From: Ceratotherium simum simum
Lineage: Eukaryota > Chordata > Mammalia > Perissodactyla > Rhinocerotidae
Length of the DNA stretch: 64,000 nt
Reading direction: 5' to 3'
Assembly: GCF_000283155.1 (NCBI RefSeq)
Contig: NW_004454182.1
Coordinates: forward strand, 2,931,873 to 2,995,872
In this document: piece after piece, positions 36,831-48,640 of the stretch
Numbering within the stretch: position 1 is the stretch's first letter
How the letters are laid out: each line of letters starts with the position of its first letter
Translations under genes and position numbers: made by a program
The notes under the pieces: generated by a model
Databases searched by the model: none
Told to the model about the DNA's origin: nothing
The model's input: only the letters and a program-made list of their open reading frames with translations

Positions 36831-37485
36831 CTTCCATTAAAAAATTATAAGAAATTTCTCCAGGTCTTAAAAGATAAACCCGTGGGGATTTTATTTGGAG
36901 TTATATTGAATCTATAGACCAACTTTAATAGAATTTATATATTTAGGATAGAGATTATATATGCATTTATTTGATTATATATCCATTTATTTGTCTTGAG
37001 ATATATGCATTTATGCCATTATATCATCTTTTTTGTAAAGACTGGCATGTATATGATATTACATCCTTTTGTACAATTACAAAGAGTATTTTTTTATGTT
37101 AAATGCTCTCTTTTGTTGTATAAAAATATAACTGACTTGTACATAAAAATCTTAAATCCAGCTATATTGCTAAACTTTTAAATTTCAAGCACATCTTTGA
37201 TAGATTGTTTTGATTTTTGTACATAGAAAATCATGTCATCAGCTCTCAAACAATAAAATGTATTTTGGTGTTTTAAAAATATTCATCAGCCTTACAAAAT
37301 TATGTATTATGATTTGTATTGTTTTATTTTTAACTGTGTTTCTTGTACTTCTTAGACCTTAAAATTGCTTTTAAATGTCAATGTTCATTTAGATTTATCC
37401 ACATACTTCCTCCTGTCTTTGCTCTTCATCCTATTTCACATCTCAAAACTTCCATCTAGGACGAGTTTCCTTCCTGAGTTATATC

Positions 37486-38008
37486 TGATACAGGCTCAAG
37501 ACAAGGTTGATGTAAGAGAAGCCATATTGTAGAAAAGAAACTCTATTGTAACTTTGAATCACCTCTGACTACACTAACCCAGCTGGATCTGCATCCTCCA
37601 GGAGATCTAACTGCTCTGTAGATTTTACAACCCCTGCTGGTGCACGTACCTCCCAGCTGCGGCAAGATGATAACTTTCTGCTTTTGAGTTCCTTAGGAAT
37701 GTGATGACCCCTGAACAGAGTCTATGCTAATAGCTATCATCAATGAAAACTGAAAGATGTGGTGTGGCGACTCCCAGTCTATTCACACCAGAAGGTCAAC
37801 ATTCCTAACCCCCTCCTATGTAAGCATTGGCTTGTATAACTGCTGTAAGATTTTGTGCCCCTTTAAAATGGTTCTTTGAGACATTAGTCAGCCATCTTCC
37901 CTCTTGCTAGCAAGCTGTAATAAACTGCCCTTTCTTTTCTACCATCTTGCCTCTTGATGATTGGCTTTTGTCTCGCAGCGAGCACATCGTGCCCTTTGTG
38001 TAGTAACA
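37486..38008 (+). mobile_element. Solo LTR, probable class I ERV
   Basis: A 523-bp block starting TGATACAGG and ending GTAACA inside L1-like sequence. It has a polyadenylation signal aataaa at about 37920 in the context caagctgtaataaactgcc, followed by a pyrimidine-rich U5-like stretch to cgcagcgagcac. Flanks tatc (37482-37485) and tatg (38009-38012) match at three of four bases, which fits the 4-bp duplication of gammaretrovirus-like ERVs. No gag, pol or env is present. The exact family is not known to me. Confidence 0.65.
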
Positions 38009-38542
38009 TATGCTTTAGAATTTCCTTTACTCATAAGCCCTCTCTGTTTTGTCTAAAAATTATTTTATCTCACATTATTTATTGCAATTTTCAATGGTCA
38101 TAGAAATCTGGTCTGAAAGATGTTTTTACGACATACATTAAAGATTCTGTTTTACTGTATCTGGATTTTATTGTTTCGGTTTTAACTTAGTTATTAGTCT
38201 AATTGCCAGTCTTTACAGGTGAAGTTTCCCTTTCTAGACCTGTTTTTAACATCTTATTTTCATCTTTGCTGTTTTCTAGGTTCTTTATAATATATCTAGC
38301 TCTAAACTTAGCTGTATTTTTCTTTTTTCTGTGACCTGTTTTACTTCCTTAGTCTGAGGATTGGTGTCTATTACCAATTCTGTAATATTTTCAGCTTTAT
38401 CTCTTCAAATAATGGCTTTGTCTCATTTTCTCTGTTATTTTTTGTGAAACTGTGAATAAATAAATGCCTTTTGCATTTTATTCTTCATATCATAAAATTG
38501 TCTTTCATATCATTCTTCATTTCATCTTTTATAGATGGTCTA

Positions 38543-38820
38543 CAAGGAGTCAGCCAACTATGGCCTGTTTTTGTGTGGCCCACTAGACAAGAAAGTTATT
38601 TTAAAGGGGAAAAAAGAAGGGGAGGAGGAGGAGAAAAAGAAGAAGAAGAGAAGCAGGAAGGAAGGAAGGGAGGGAGGGAGGGAGGACGAAAGGAAGAAAG
38701 GGAGGAAGGGAGGAAGGAAAAAAGGGATCAGTGGGAGGAAGGAGGAGAATAAACAATATCTGGTCCATAAATCCTGAAATATGTACCATCTTACTCTACA
38801 GGAACATTTACCAATTCCTG
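38543..38820 (-). mobile_element. hAT-Charlie-type nonautonomous element with expanded purine repeat
   Basis: Left end caaggagtcagccaactatggcctg and right end ggaacatttaccaattcctg are the two ends of a common mammalian hAT MITE-like element (gtcggcaaactatggcc type). Between them lie gtgtggcccactagacaag, then a 140-bp purine tract, then tctggtccataaatcctgaaatatgtaccatc. The same family occurs on the other strand at 48641-48864. Confidence 0.68.
38606..38749 (+). repeat. GGAA/GGGA/GAAG microsatellite
   Basis: About 144 bp almost without pyrimidine: aggaggagg, aagaagaag, ggaaggaaggaa and gggagggaggga units in series. The overlapping open frames on both strands are a consequence of the missing stop codons. 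Confidence 0.93.
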
Positions 38821-39600
38821 CTCTATATGGATAATTTGTTTGGATTCATTTTCCAGTCCACAAATTTTATTTTCCACACTATTTGATCTGCAGTTTAAAG
38901 TGTCATTGTATTTTAAACGTCAATGAAAAACTTGTCATTTCTAGAACATATATTTCAGGTTTTTTTCAGATACAGTGGTCTTTATTTATACTTTTATAAT
39001 TTCCCCCTCATAGGTTTTAATGTTTAAAAAATTTGGATGTAGATTTTATTTCCTGAGTTCGTTTGTTCATAATTACAGTCACTTCTTTCCATAATTTTAT
39101 CTTTGAGGAAAAGAGCATAATTGCACTTCTACACAGAGATATTCCCAACCTGGAAAAATATATTAAATCCTTCATTGAGGTTCAATGGGCCATAGCAGTC
39201 ATATGAATTTGCACCAAAAATTTCATGAGGACTAACTTATGGTTACAAATTCTCAGCGTAAATATATTCTTCTCCATCCCGTGCCAAATTCAAGATAGAA
39301 AAATTCCCTTATTGTTTCCAGTATTTTTCATTTACCCGTATCATTTATTTTAGCTCTTTGTGGTGTCAGCTTTGTGTGGTACCAGCTCTACATGGGTTAT
39401 CCTAGGTTTTTTATTCTGTCTTCCAAATTCTGCACAGCAATCAATGTTTCCAAGGCAAAACTAGTCCAAAATCTTCAAAATCAGAAATATTTGCTGGATG
39501 AAAGGAAAATATCTGCTGGGCCAATTGGGTCCTCTGTCAAGGGCTAACAGTGCACTTCTCCAGGTATGGATATATTTTGATGTCTTTTAGATCCTTACTA

Positions 39601-42000
39601 GGTAGCTATAAGGATTCACTTGCTTCCATGTTTTAAAATCATGCTATTTCCTAATTATCTAAATTGTCATATGTTTATGCCATTTGTACAAGTTATTGCT
39701 TTAATTCCAAGTTCTTCTTTAGCTTGTCTACTCTTGTTTTTTGCCTTTTACAGCAAAGTTACTCAAAATAATAGCATGCTAATTCCATAGGTGAGAGACT
39801 GTAGGAATGATCTCTAAATAACTTACTAGTTTTACATGACCTTTCCTCAGAACTTGACATTGTTGACTATTCCTTTTTCCATAGTTACGAAGACACCCTT
39901 CTCTCTCTTTCTCTTTATTTTTTTCTTTCTTAGTTTCTCTTTTTCTGTGTTAAGTATCTTTATCAATAACTTGATGGGTTTCTTATCAATTATTTAATCT
40001 ATAAGAATTGGTATGCTCCAATGATCTATCATCTTCTCTTCAAAATATATATTTTTCCCCAAGAGATGCTTTTCCACTCACATGGTCTCACATTTTCTTT
40101 TCTTGTTAAGGCCTTTCATAGCTGTGTCTATCACCTAAGCTCCAGGCACTCATAGCCAACTGCTGACTAGATTTTTCACAAAGATCTCTTCTTCCATTAA
40201 TGCACAATATCCTTTTAAAAACACGCTCTTTCCCCATCTGGATTTTAAACTTCTGCACATCTGAGAAAATGTCATATACTACTTTGGTTATTCCTTGGCT
40301 CCAAACATAATGCATTCACATTGTAAATGTCCAATGATTGTGAGTCTTTTTTTTTTTTTAATTTTAAGCAATAAATGCAGTTTTAGAATTGATTTTATTT
40401 GAATCAATGAAGCAGAGGAAATCTTTAGTGATATCAATGAAATGCATACTTCAAAAGGAATAACATTTTAAACAAATATTTCCACATTTTACTTTGATTT
40501 TTACCAGTTGAAAATAAAAACAATTCTAGAGAATTTAAGCCTCGTGTTTCTATAGATCTTTTCATGTCTGTTTAATATACAGTCTGTCAATAAAACCTTC
40601 CTACTCTTCAATATTTTGATTCAACTTTTCTGCGAATACAGTTTTTAGGGTCACAAAACTTAGTGAGGGCATCCAAATAGTGGTTGTTGTTTATTTTTCC
40701 TTCAGGAAAAACTCCAAAATGCTTTTATTTATTTTTTATAATCATGTAGGTTTATCTCCCATCAATGTATATAATACATAACGTTAAGGACTTCTTTTTT
40801 AGGTTTATTGGTATTTTCTCTTTTTCTATATCATCTCCAAGAAACTGTCTGCCCAATCTTATTTGTGTAAGGTATTTGTAACTACACAAGATCAAAAATA
40901 TTGCTGAGAATTATAAACAATTACATAAAAGTGTGGGAGGTTGTGTTTAACAAACATATTGAGAATCCTTTCAGGATGGTTTTGTTTTTTAAATAAGAAT
41001 TATGTTACAGGCTTAAAATACTTTCAAATAAAGTTAACTAAGATTCTAAGATTTACTTTATTAAGAGACTAGATGATGAAAAGGAAATAGGACTTTCCAG
41101 GCTAGAAAGAAATGCTTACTGTGGAATAAAAGAAGTCTTTACATTCACAAAGCATATACAGATCAGAAAAAAATAGGACTACCATACAATTCTTGACGAA
41201 TACTACTTCAAGATTCTTAAAACTCCTTAGAAGGGTAAATAGCATGGAAGTTTGAGATAATTGCAAAATGAAATATATATCAGTAAAGAACATTTTTAAC
41301 AGAAGATAATGAGCTATAAAGATTTTAAGAATGTTTGGGTTTATCTATAAACTTGAGAAAACTATTAGTAACTGTTAAGAAACACACTGTCTCATAAAAT
41401 CCTTAGCCTTGTTAAAAACTGAAAATTGTAATTTAAGTATTGTATTTGTATTTCATTTTGTCAAAATTTTTAGAAACTATCATCGTATTATATTTCAGAT
41501 AGGAAGAGTTATCAGCTAAAATAGTTAATCAATTCCCAGTTCTGACAGGCAGAAGATTTCTGGCTTAAAGTGTCCCATTGTCTTTATGTAAATATTAAGG
41601 ATGACAAGACAAATAATCCTCTCAGACTGAGCTTAATATATGTTCAATTCTCTTACAAAAACAAATGAGATGTATGTATCTGCATAAAACAAAGATATTC
41701 AAAATTATTATTTTTTTAATTCTTGGGCTTGAAAACCTGCAGCAGATATAGTATCTTTATCTCAAACCTGCATTTTGGCTATCATATAGGTCCTTAGATT
41801 GTAGTCAACTTGATCTGTCTGGGCCATTTTAGATAGCATAACAATATTAGAATATTTCTAAAGCACTATAAACTACTACTGCCTTATTCCCATTAATTCT
41901 TTCACAAGATTGTAAGATTAAAATACAAAGTAATTTTCTTCTCCTCATATCCTTAAAGAGATACATATCTAACATTAAGTTGTGGTGAGAAGAAATTAAC
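39601..42000. other. Anonymous AT-rich stretch
   Basis: No gene or clear repeat. A T-run lies at about 40349-40361. Open frames at 40106-40315 and 41102-41293 on the minus strand are featureless. Confidence 0.45.
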
Positions 42001-42001
42001 G

Positions 42002-42153
42002 TTGGATTCAGAAAGCCATGATTCAAATCTACCCCAATTATGTGAGCATGGGTATTTTTTTTTAAACTATTCTTGAGCCTCAGCTTGGTTAAGGAATGAA
42101 ACAGATAATACAAGAAAGCTACTAGGATGGAACCTGACTCATAGTGTTTCTTT
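42002..42153 (-). repeat. MIR SINE fragment, minus strand
   Basis: gttggattcagaaagccatgattcaaatc, gagcctcagcttggttaaggaatgaaacagataatac and cctgactcatagtg follow the antisense MIR order. The fragment is cut at its right side by the ERE insertion. Confidence 0.6.
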
Positions 42154-42427
42154 CTTTTGTTTTGTTTTTGTTTTTTTTTGAGGAAAATTAGCCCTTGGCT
42201 AACATCTGTTGCCAATCTTCCTCTTTTTCTGCTGAGGAAGATTGGCCCTGGGCTAACATCCGGGCCTATCTTCCTCTACTTTATATGTGAGACGCTGCCA
42301 CAGCATGGCTTGAGAAGCAGTGCATCGGTCTGCACCTGTGATCTGAACCTGCAAACCCCAGGCCGCTGAAGCGGAGCACATGAACTTAACCATTATGCTA
42401 CCAGGCCAGCCCTCATAGTGTTTCTTT
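42138..42427 (-). mobile_element. ERE SINE with 16-bp target-site duplication
   Basis: Element body about 42154-42411: T-rich tail with gaggaaaattagcccttggc, gaggaagattggccctgggc, tttatatgtgagacgctgccacagcatggc, degenerate B box gatctgaac and head ccaggccagccc. The duplication ctcatagtgtttcttt is identical at 42138-42153 and 42412-42427. The T-rich tail contains C and G interruptions (cttttgttttgttttt). Confidence 0.95.
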
Positions 42428-42549
42428 TTACTAGTGAATCATCATAGACTGAGATAATATGGGGGCAGTCTTAGGGTCAATTGAAAATCTAGAACTTTTA
42501 CATGGTTTACTCAAGATTCAGAGTCTTTAAGCTATCTAAATGCTATATT

Positions 42550-43260
42550 CTGACATATCCTTGTTACTTTATTGTTTTAAATATATATATTTCTACAATT
42601 AGAACATTGATATACACAGTTTTTTAATTTGAAAATACAAAAATAGAAAAAATTTGAAAATCAAAGTTTTCTACGTCCACCTCAATATATTCGCTGTGTG
42701 TATCTGGAGATATAATTTGCCACAAAAGTGTGTGTGTAAAATATGTAATAATTATAATTATAACAATAATACTCTGTAATTTTTTTGGTGATTTTTCTAA
42801 TCAGAGTATACATAGAGCACATCTTTCTTTTTAATATATGCTCAGTAGTATATTGCATGCGAGTAGCACAATTTGTTTATCCAATCCCCTAAGCATGAGT
42901 ATTTGAATTTTTTCAAAATTTTTATTATTACAAACAAGGCTTTAGTGAACAATATGCACAAGTTAGTGCAATTATTCCGTTGGAGGAGAATTGTTGGAGT
43001 TCAATATGTTTTATAGTTTTGACTGTTATTCCTAAAGGGTCTCTAAAAAGGTTTTGATGAATTATACTCCCACAAACAATAAATGAGAATGCCTATTTCT
43101 GGCCAGAATTGAATATTATGCATCTTTTTTTTCCTTTTCCAAACAAATAAAAAATTACCAATAACTATTTTTGTTTAATTTTCATTTATAATATCTTACC
43201 AATTACATATCATGAGGGTTAGCTATATTTCTATTTGTATTTCCTCTTTATGAAATAGAA
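42550..43260 (-). mobile_element. Old L1 3' UTR region
   Basis: Antisense phrases caaaatttttattattacaaacaaggctttagtgaacaatatgcac and gaattatactcccacaaacaataaatgagaatgcctatttctgg, in order, match the L1M 3' region. The copy is strongly diverged and AT-rich. Confidence 0.6.
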
Positions 43261-44273
43261 AGACTATTTTACACAAGCAAAATTTCCTGGGAGTATACAA
43301 AATTGAATCAATATATCTACAAGTTTCATGGAGATTAAAGAAAATCCTTGTAAAAATTCACATTGCATCACAGGATCCCAAGAGCATATGTGAGGAGTGA
43401 ATATTGAGTTTGGGAAGTAAAGGATACAGTACTTTCATTGACTTTTTTTATATGACTCTTATAAGTAGGAGTCAATGTGAGGGAAAAGGAAGAACTGAGT
43501 AATAATTCCATACTAAGCTTTTAGAAAGTTCACTTTTACATCAGATGCTGATATCTAGAGAATTAATAAAGTTAAGATTAAAAATGTCTTTCAAGTTGAT
43601 ACATGAAGTACAGATTAAAGAAAAGTTGTATCAATTTTCATATTAATAGTTTGGGGAAGAAGAAAACTTAAAAATTGCTACTTTTTAAAAAGATCTTAGA
43701 TTTTGCCTTCAAAGCATTCAGCCTTTACATTTCTCTGACTGGATGATGTGTTTTTGCCCAAGGGCATATGAATGTTGTTCCCTGGGAAATCCATCAGTGG
43801 CAGGTCTAAGATGGCCAGAGGAGTTGCTTCAGGCAGGGCAAGCTGAGGTTTCCATCTATCTCTTGTTGCTTTACAGCTCTGTGGGCTGAGGGATTTCCAT
43901 AAACATCGGCATGTGTGCAATGACACTTCCCCAATGTGGCTGCTTATAGCTGTCCAGCAATAATTCAGAGAATGATAAAATATTTGCTCATCACTGCAGA
44001 ATCATGAAATCCCATATACCCATATCTGTAAATCCAACAATATATAGTAATATATGTGGAACAAAATTATCTATTTCAATTGTTAAATTGTAGGGAGTGG
44101 ACCAGTCTAATGGCAATGACAGAATTCAGTGTTTTCCCAATTTAAGACTAGCTTGAATACTGATGCTTACATCTACGTGCTTTTTCAAAAGATGCAAAAA
44201 TCAAGCACTATTTCAGATTGAAGCCTTCTCTGAGACTGCCTCCTTTGATTTCTAAAAGGCAAGATGCAGACCG
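43261..44273. other. Anonymous stretch
   Basis: Nothing recognised. The block 43690-43950 is less AT-rich and has a 76-codon minus-strand frame without a known domain. It may be unique sequence. Confidence 0.4.
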
Positions 44274-44812
44274 TGTGGGAGATCAAAATTGGCCACCTCA
44301 AAATATGCCTCTTTACCTTGATTATTTTCTCTGAAAGAAACTTTGACCTTCCCCCAAACTTACACATAAAAGCAATAGACTGGGAGGGTCCTTGCTAGCC
44401 CATTCTTTATTAAAGTTCTGTTTACCAAACATTTACGTTCGTAAGGGAAATCTCCATTTGTAAAGGTATCTCCCTCTCTGTACTGGGAAGAGGGGGGGAT
44501 GACCTCATGTCTAGAAACTTATCAATGCGGAAGGTGAGGCTGCATAATAACCTTACTGTGCTTTTCTGGTAATCGCTCATAACTGACTCCCCCACCCCCA
44601 GCATCCTCCTTTGTCTTTACCTAAATCTGTTTAAGAAGAGAACCTCCACCATTTTGTCAAGAAACTCAGTTTCCCTGGTTTCTCCCAGGTGTACATGTTA
44701 TTAAACTTTGTTTGATTTTCTCCTGCTATTCAGTCTCATGTGAATTCGATTTGTAGCCCAGCCAGAAGGGACTCAGAGTGGGTAAAGGATAGTCTTCCTC
44801 TCCTTCAACTGC
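44274..44812 (+). mobile_element. Solo LTR (ERVL, LTR33-like, or ERV1)
   Basis: Starts TGTGGGAGATCAAAATTGGCC. It contains aacttacacataaaagcaatagactgggagg, ctttattaaagttctgtttacc, tgactcccccacccccagc, ttattaaactttgtttgattttctcctgctattcagtctcatg and ends with ccagccagaagggactcagagtgggtaaaggatagtc. These are end features of an LTR (polyadenylation zone, then U5 ending in a tRNA-adjacent segment). The 3' edge and target duplication are unclear. Confidence 0.62.
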
Positions 44813-45305
44813 ATAGATAGGACAGTCATATTTAGATCCTAGAATATTTTCAAAAAGAAAATTAACTGTTTCAAGGCTGTGATGTAAGTAAGAAAATTTT
44901 CTTCAAATTATTATTTTTTTAAATAAATACTCTTGTCACAGTAGTAGCCTGAAAAGAACTGTTGGATGAGACTGGGCAGGTGGAGAAGACCAGGCAATTT
45001 GTTAACATGGAATGTAGTGTCTTTCTGTTCTTTACTTGAAGATTTAGGTAAAATAATTTAAGTCAAATATTAAAAATAGACTTTTAATGCTATTAGAAAC
45101 TAAATTATGATTATTATCAAAATCATCAGATAGGCTGAAATAAAATGAAAATTGATTTGAGTACTTGGATAAGACAGGAAAAACAAGTAAAACCACAAGG
45201 CAGAATGTCTGAGAGTATATACTAGAGAAATTCCCATGGTTCAGCATTTGGCAGATTTAAAATAATCTGAAAAAGAAAAACGCTCATAATATAGTAGGGA
45301 AATAT
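44813..45305. other. Anonymous AT-rich stretch
   Basis: Nothing recognised. Confidence 0.4.
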
Positions 45306-45524
45306 TGAGTAGACTTCTTTTTTTTTTTTTTTTTTTTAAATTTTTTGTTTATTGCAGTAACATTGGTTTATAACATTGTAAAAATTTCAGGTGTACATCA
45401 TTGTACTTCTATTTCTGCATAGATTACATCATGTTCACCACCAAAATACTAATTACAACCCATCACCACACACATGTACCCAATTATCCCTTTCACCCTC
45501 CTCCCTCCCCCTGAGTAGACTTCT
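45306..45524 (-). mobile_element. Very short, recent L1 3' end with 13-bp target duplication
   Basis: The 193-bp insert (45319-45511) starts with about 20 T, then tattgcagtaacattggtttataacattg, caggtgtacatcattgtac, gattacatcatgttcaccacc, catcaccacacacatgtacc and ccctcctccctcccc. This is the antisense 3' UTR of the L1 type I associate with horses. The duplication tgagtagacttct is identical at 45306-45318 and 45512-45524, proof of target-primed insertion. Confidence 0.93.
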
Positions 45525-45535
45525 GCAGTGAAATT

Positions 45536-45590
45536 AGAATCATGATTGGAAATTGGAGTCATAATTGGAAATTGGAATCATAATGATTCA
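45536..45590 (+). repeat. 19-bp tandem repeat, about 2.5 units
   Basis: tcatgattggaaattggag, tcataattggaaattggaa and tcataatgatt follow one another from 45540 at 19-bp steps. Confidence 0.85.
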
Positions 45591-46289
45591 CAAAGTTAAT
45601 CATTAACTTCAAGACATCTTCAAGGGAAAAAAAAAAAGAGAAAGAGAGAAAAAGACTAAAAATAAATTAATCTGGAATCCAGTTACAGCATTTATTGAAC
45701 TCATTTGCCTAACACTCAATACACTGCTGCTGCAGGTATTAATGTGGAGGATTTACCGAACAGTTCTTAAGGGGAAAATGATTAAGAGACACAATTAGGC
45801 ATCTAAGACGGATAAGGGAAGCCACAAGCATTCTCTCCCCAAAAATCTCTGTATCTATCACTCTTTCAAATTTAGCTATTCCTATGACAAATTTACATGA
45901 AATTATTTTTGAAGAAAACTCTGATGACCTGTCATGGTGACAGACGGTGTTCCAAAGTCATATTGTTCTGATCAGTAATCTAACTACATGATTTTGTTTT
46001 GGTTTCAGTTTTGTAAGAAATAAATGAAACTTCTATATATAAAGAATAATATTTTTTACCTTAGGAAAATAGAATCATTTAATGTAATATTAACATGAAA
46101 TAAAAGGCATTTGTAAGACAAGTAAATTACAGTTTATATAAATTCAATAATTTGTTTTATCTTCTCGTAAAAACAGGGTTCTACTGTCCTGGGATGGATA
46201 ACATAACACTTTAGAAATTATTTATGCAATTCTTCTCTTCTGGACTTACAGGTAGGAGTCTATGTATTGTAATTTAGTAATTAATAATA
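45591..46289. other. Anonymous stretch
   Basis: Contains a short purine tract at about 45628-45655. Nothing else recognised. Confidence 0.4.
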
Positions 46290-46375
46290 CCACCTATGAA
46301 GTTATACTTCCTCGTTTCAAATCCTGGCTCTACCACTAATTAGGTGGCTATTATTAGCTAGATTGCTGCAATATG
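46290..46375 (-). repeat. MIR SINE fragment
   Basis: gtttcaaatcctggctctaccactaattaggtggct is the antisense MIR signature. Confidence 0.65.
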
Positions 46376-46804
46376 TAAAAGTTTTCAGTATAACTGGCAT
46401 TTATTTTCTTCCTTTTGCTTTTTTTAAATACATGTTATGGAAACTGTTTTAATTTTTTAATTTCTTTGAGTGATCTTTTGTTTTATTTTATTTTAGCTTT
46501 TGTGGATGAGTTGAAAGAATGTTGGAATGATATTCCTTAATAATTGTGTTAGTCATAACCGATGTTGGTCAAATCCTGAAACGTCCTGCTATTAACATTG
46601 CCCATAATATAGCCATGCCTGGTTCATATTTTCATTCGTCATTAACGCCATTCTATTGCTCCATATATATAAAATTTTATGTTTGGCATACTATTTCATT
46701 ATATTATTTAGCTTAAAAATTAGTAATCTTAGGAAATTATATAAAATCACATATCTTAGTATTATTGTATCATAAATAAAATACACTAACCACTATTGTA
46801 GTCT
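46376..46804. other. Anonymous AT-rich stretch
   Basis: Nothing recognised. Confidence 0.4.
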
Positions 46805-47065
46805 ACTGTTGCTTCTACTCATACTCTGCAGAGCCCACACTTACTGTGTGTTCTCCATAGAATCAGCACTATTCTACCTGTTTTATATTATTAGTTATTT
46901 TAATTTTTATAATAACACCATGAAACATCAGAGCTCAGGACAGTTAAATATCTTCCCCAAGTCACAAATCTTTTGTGTATTAGAACCTAAAAGTGGAATC
47001 CAGTATGTCTACTCCAGGGCACGTTGGTTTATCCACTGCAAGCGCAATGCCTCCCTGACAGAAAC
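46805..47065 (+). repeat. MIR SINE, nearly full length, diverged
   Basis: agcccacacttactgtgtg, ctattctacctgttttatattattag, cagagctcaggacagttaaatatcttccccaagtcacaaatc and gtggaatccagtatgtctactccagggcacg follow the MIR order from head to tail. Confidence 0.55.
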
Positions 47066-47724
47066 ACTTTAAAACAAGGTTAATAATCCCAATGAAATTT
47101 TTTCCCTTTTTTTACTTTTCTTCTCTTTAATTCAAAGATTTTACCACCTATTTTTGAAAGTGCTTCCTTTACTATTTCACTTTTACTTTGATAGCATATT
47201 TAATTATTTTTCCTTTTTGGGGTCCAATTTAAATAGCTCACCCAAATAGCCTATCTGGATAAAATATTATTCCACAGGTAATCAAACGCTTTTACATTTT
47301 CCCTCAAATTTGTACTATACATACATAACATCTAAAAAATTACTTTTTATTTTTCTTTCAAAGATTTTTTAAAAACTTGAAATGGGACAAAAACACATTC
47401 GATCCCATTTTCTCAATTGATTGTGAACAGTAAAGCTAGATTCACCTATTCACCACTATTTTTTTTTTTACATCTTTGATAAAAAACACATAAAATAAAT
47501 TTTTGGAGCTATATGCTAAATCGTGTCTTTAAAATATTTTCAATTTTCCAATCATTGCACAAGAGCTGAAAAAACCTTTTGATTCTAAACTAAAACTCAT
47601 GATTTATGAAATGTCTTACATGAATTAGCTCCCATATGCTGTAAGTATTGAAAAATATATTGAGAATTTTAAAGTCACCTACAGGACTCTAAGGACAGGA
47701 AAGTACATCTAGGCCTCTCTCTAA
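47066..47724. other. Anonymous AT-rich stretch
   Basis: Nothing recognised apart from a T-run at about 47460-47469. Confidence 0.4.
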
Positions 47725-48230
47725 CTTTTTCCTGGGCCACATGCTCACCATTCCACACAAATGAGAATCCATCCATGTCTAAAAGATCTCCAGAGAAGAC
47801 TTCTTAATATACCCCGTAATGTTTTCACTCTTGCTTTTAGTGGAATCTCCTTATTGCCAACTTTATTGCTGCTAGTTAAAGCCTACTTCTGTTGCTCTCC
47901 TCTCTGTGGAGATGAAGAACAGCTGGCCAATATCTTCTGTGTAAAGACATTTGAAATTCTAGAATACGGCAATTAAAACACTTCTTTGCCTTTGACTAAC
48001 ATTTTCTACGATTTATTTGAGACTTTAATGTGTTTTTAAGGGTTCCTACATGCTTTCTGATTTCTGGAATAGTTATTTTTTATGAAGCTCGCATATTTCT
48101 CCATGAGATATTGCCTAAGTGGCTAAGAGTAATAAAAGAATTGTTGTATATGACTCTGATAAACATTCTCTTATCTGTTGAAACATTGTACTATCAGAGA
48201 CATGAGCTGTCCAAGTAGATGCTCATGTTT
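47725..48230 (+). repeat. L3/CR1 LINE 3' region
   Basis: aagatctccagagaagacttc, tctccttattgccaac, ttaaagcctacttctgttgctctcctctctgtggagatgaagaacagctggcc and ctgtgtaaagacatttgaaattctag follow the wording of the L3 (CR1-clade) 3' region. This is among the oldest repeats in the window. Open frames of 71 and 62 codons inside it are accidental. Confidence 0.65.
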
Positions 48231-48640
48231 AAATTTCTTCTTCACGTCTAAAAATAAAGGGAAGTGAAGCAAATTACAAAAAAGTGTTACTTCATAATTA
48301 TACCAACTTCATTTACAAAATAGTTTTGCTTGGAGATCTTATGAAATTAATCCATGAGCCTGGAATACCTTGATATAGATTATTTCTTTCAATAAACAGT
48401 TATTAACAGAGCCTCATAATCTACAAGCTTGGTTACAACCACTATTTTAAAGATGTCATTGGCACTGGTTTCCAACATCACCTATAATTTTATCTAGGAT
48501 TTGTTTGGCAAGTGCTCATAAGACAAGAAGTCTAAAAATAAAGGAAAAAAGCATGAAAATGGAAGTATTTATATTAGGTATACTACAGCATCTAGATGTG
48601 AATATGAACTGACTTTTTATTCCTCAAACACAGTCAAGGG
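48231..48640. other. Anonymous stretch
   Basis: Nothing recognised. Confidence 0.4.

Larger units (their letters stand above)
36831..39600 (-). mobile_element. Old L1 debris interrupted by an LTR and a hAT element
   Basis: About 36831-37300 is antisense L1 ORF2 (acccgtggggattttatttggagttatattgaatctatagacc; ttttgtacatagaaaatcatgtcatcagc). About 37380-37485 and 38009-38542 read as the 5' half of an L1M element in antisense. The same continues weakly from 38821 to about 39600 (gattcattttccagtccacaaattttattttcc). An LTR (37486-38008) and a hAT element (38543-38820) were inserted later. Most of ORF2 is missing. Confidence 0.55.

Noticed and set aside
38471..38789. Charged Glu/Lys/Gly/Arg-rich and Pro/Leu/Phe-rich open frames
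   Set aside because: They come from the purine microsatellite at 38606-38749, which lacks stop codons on one reading and gives low-complexity peptides.
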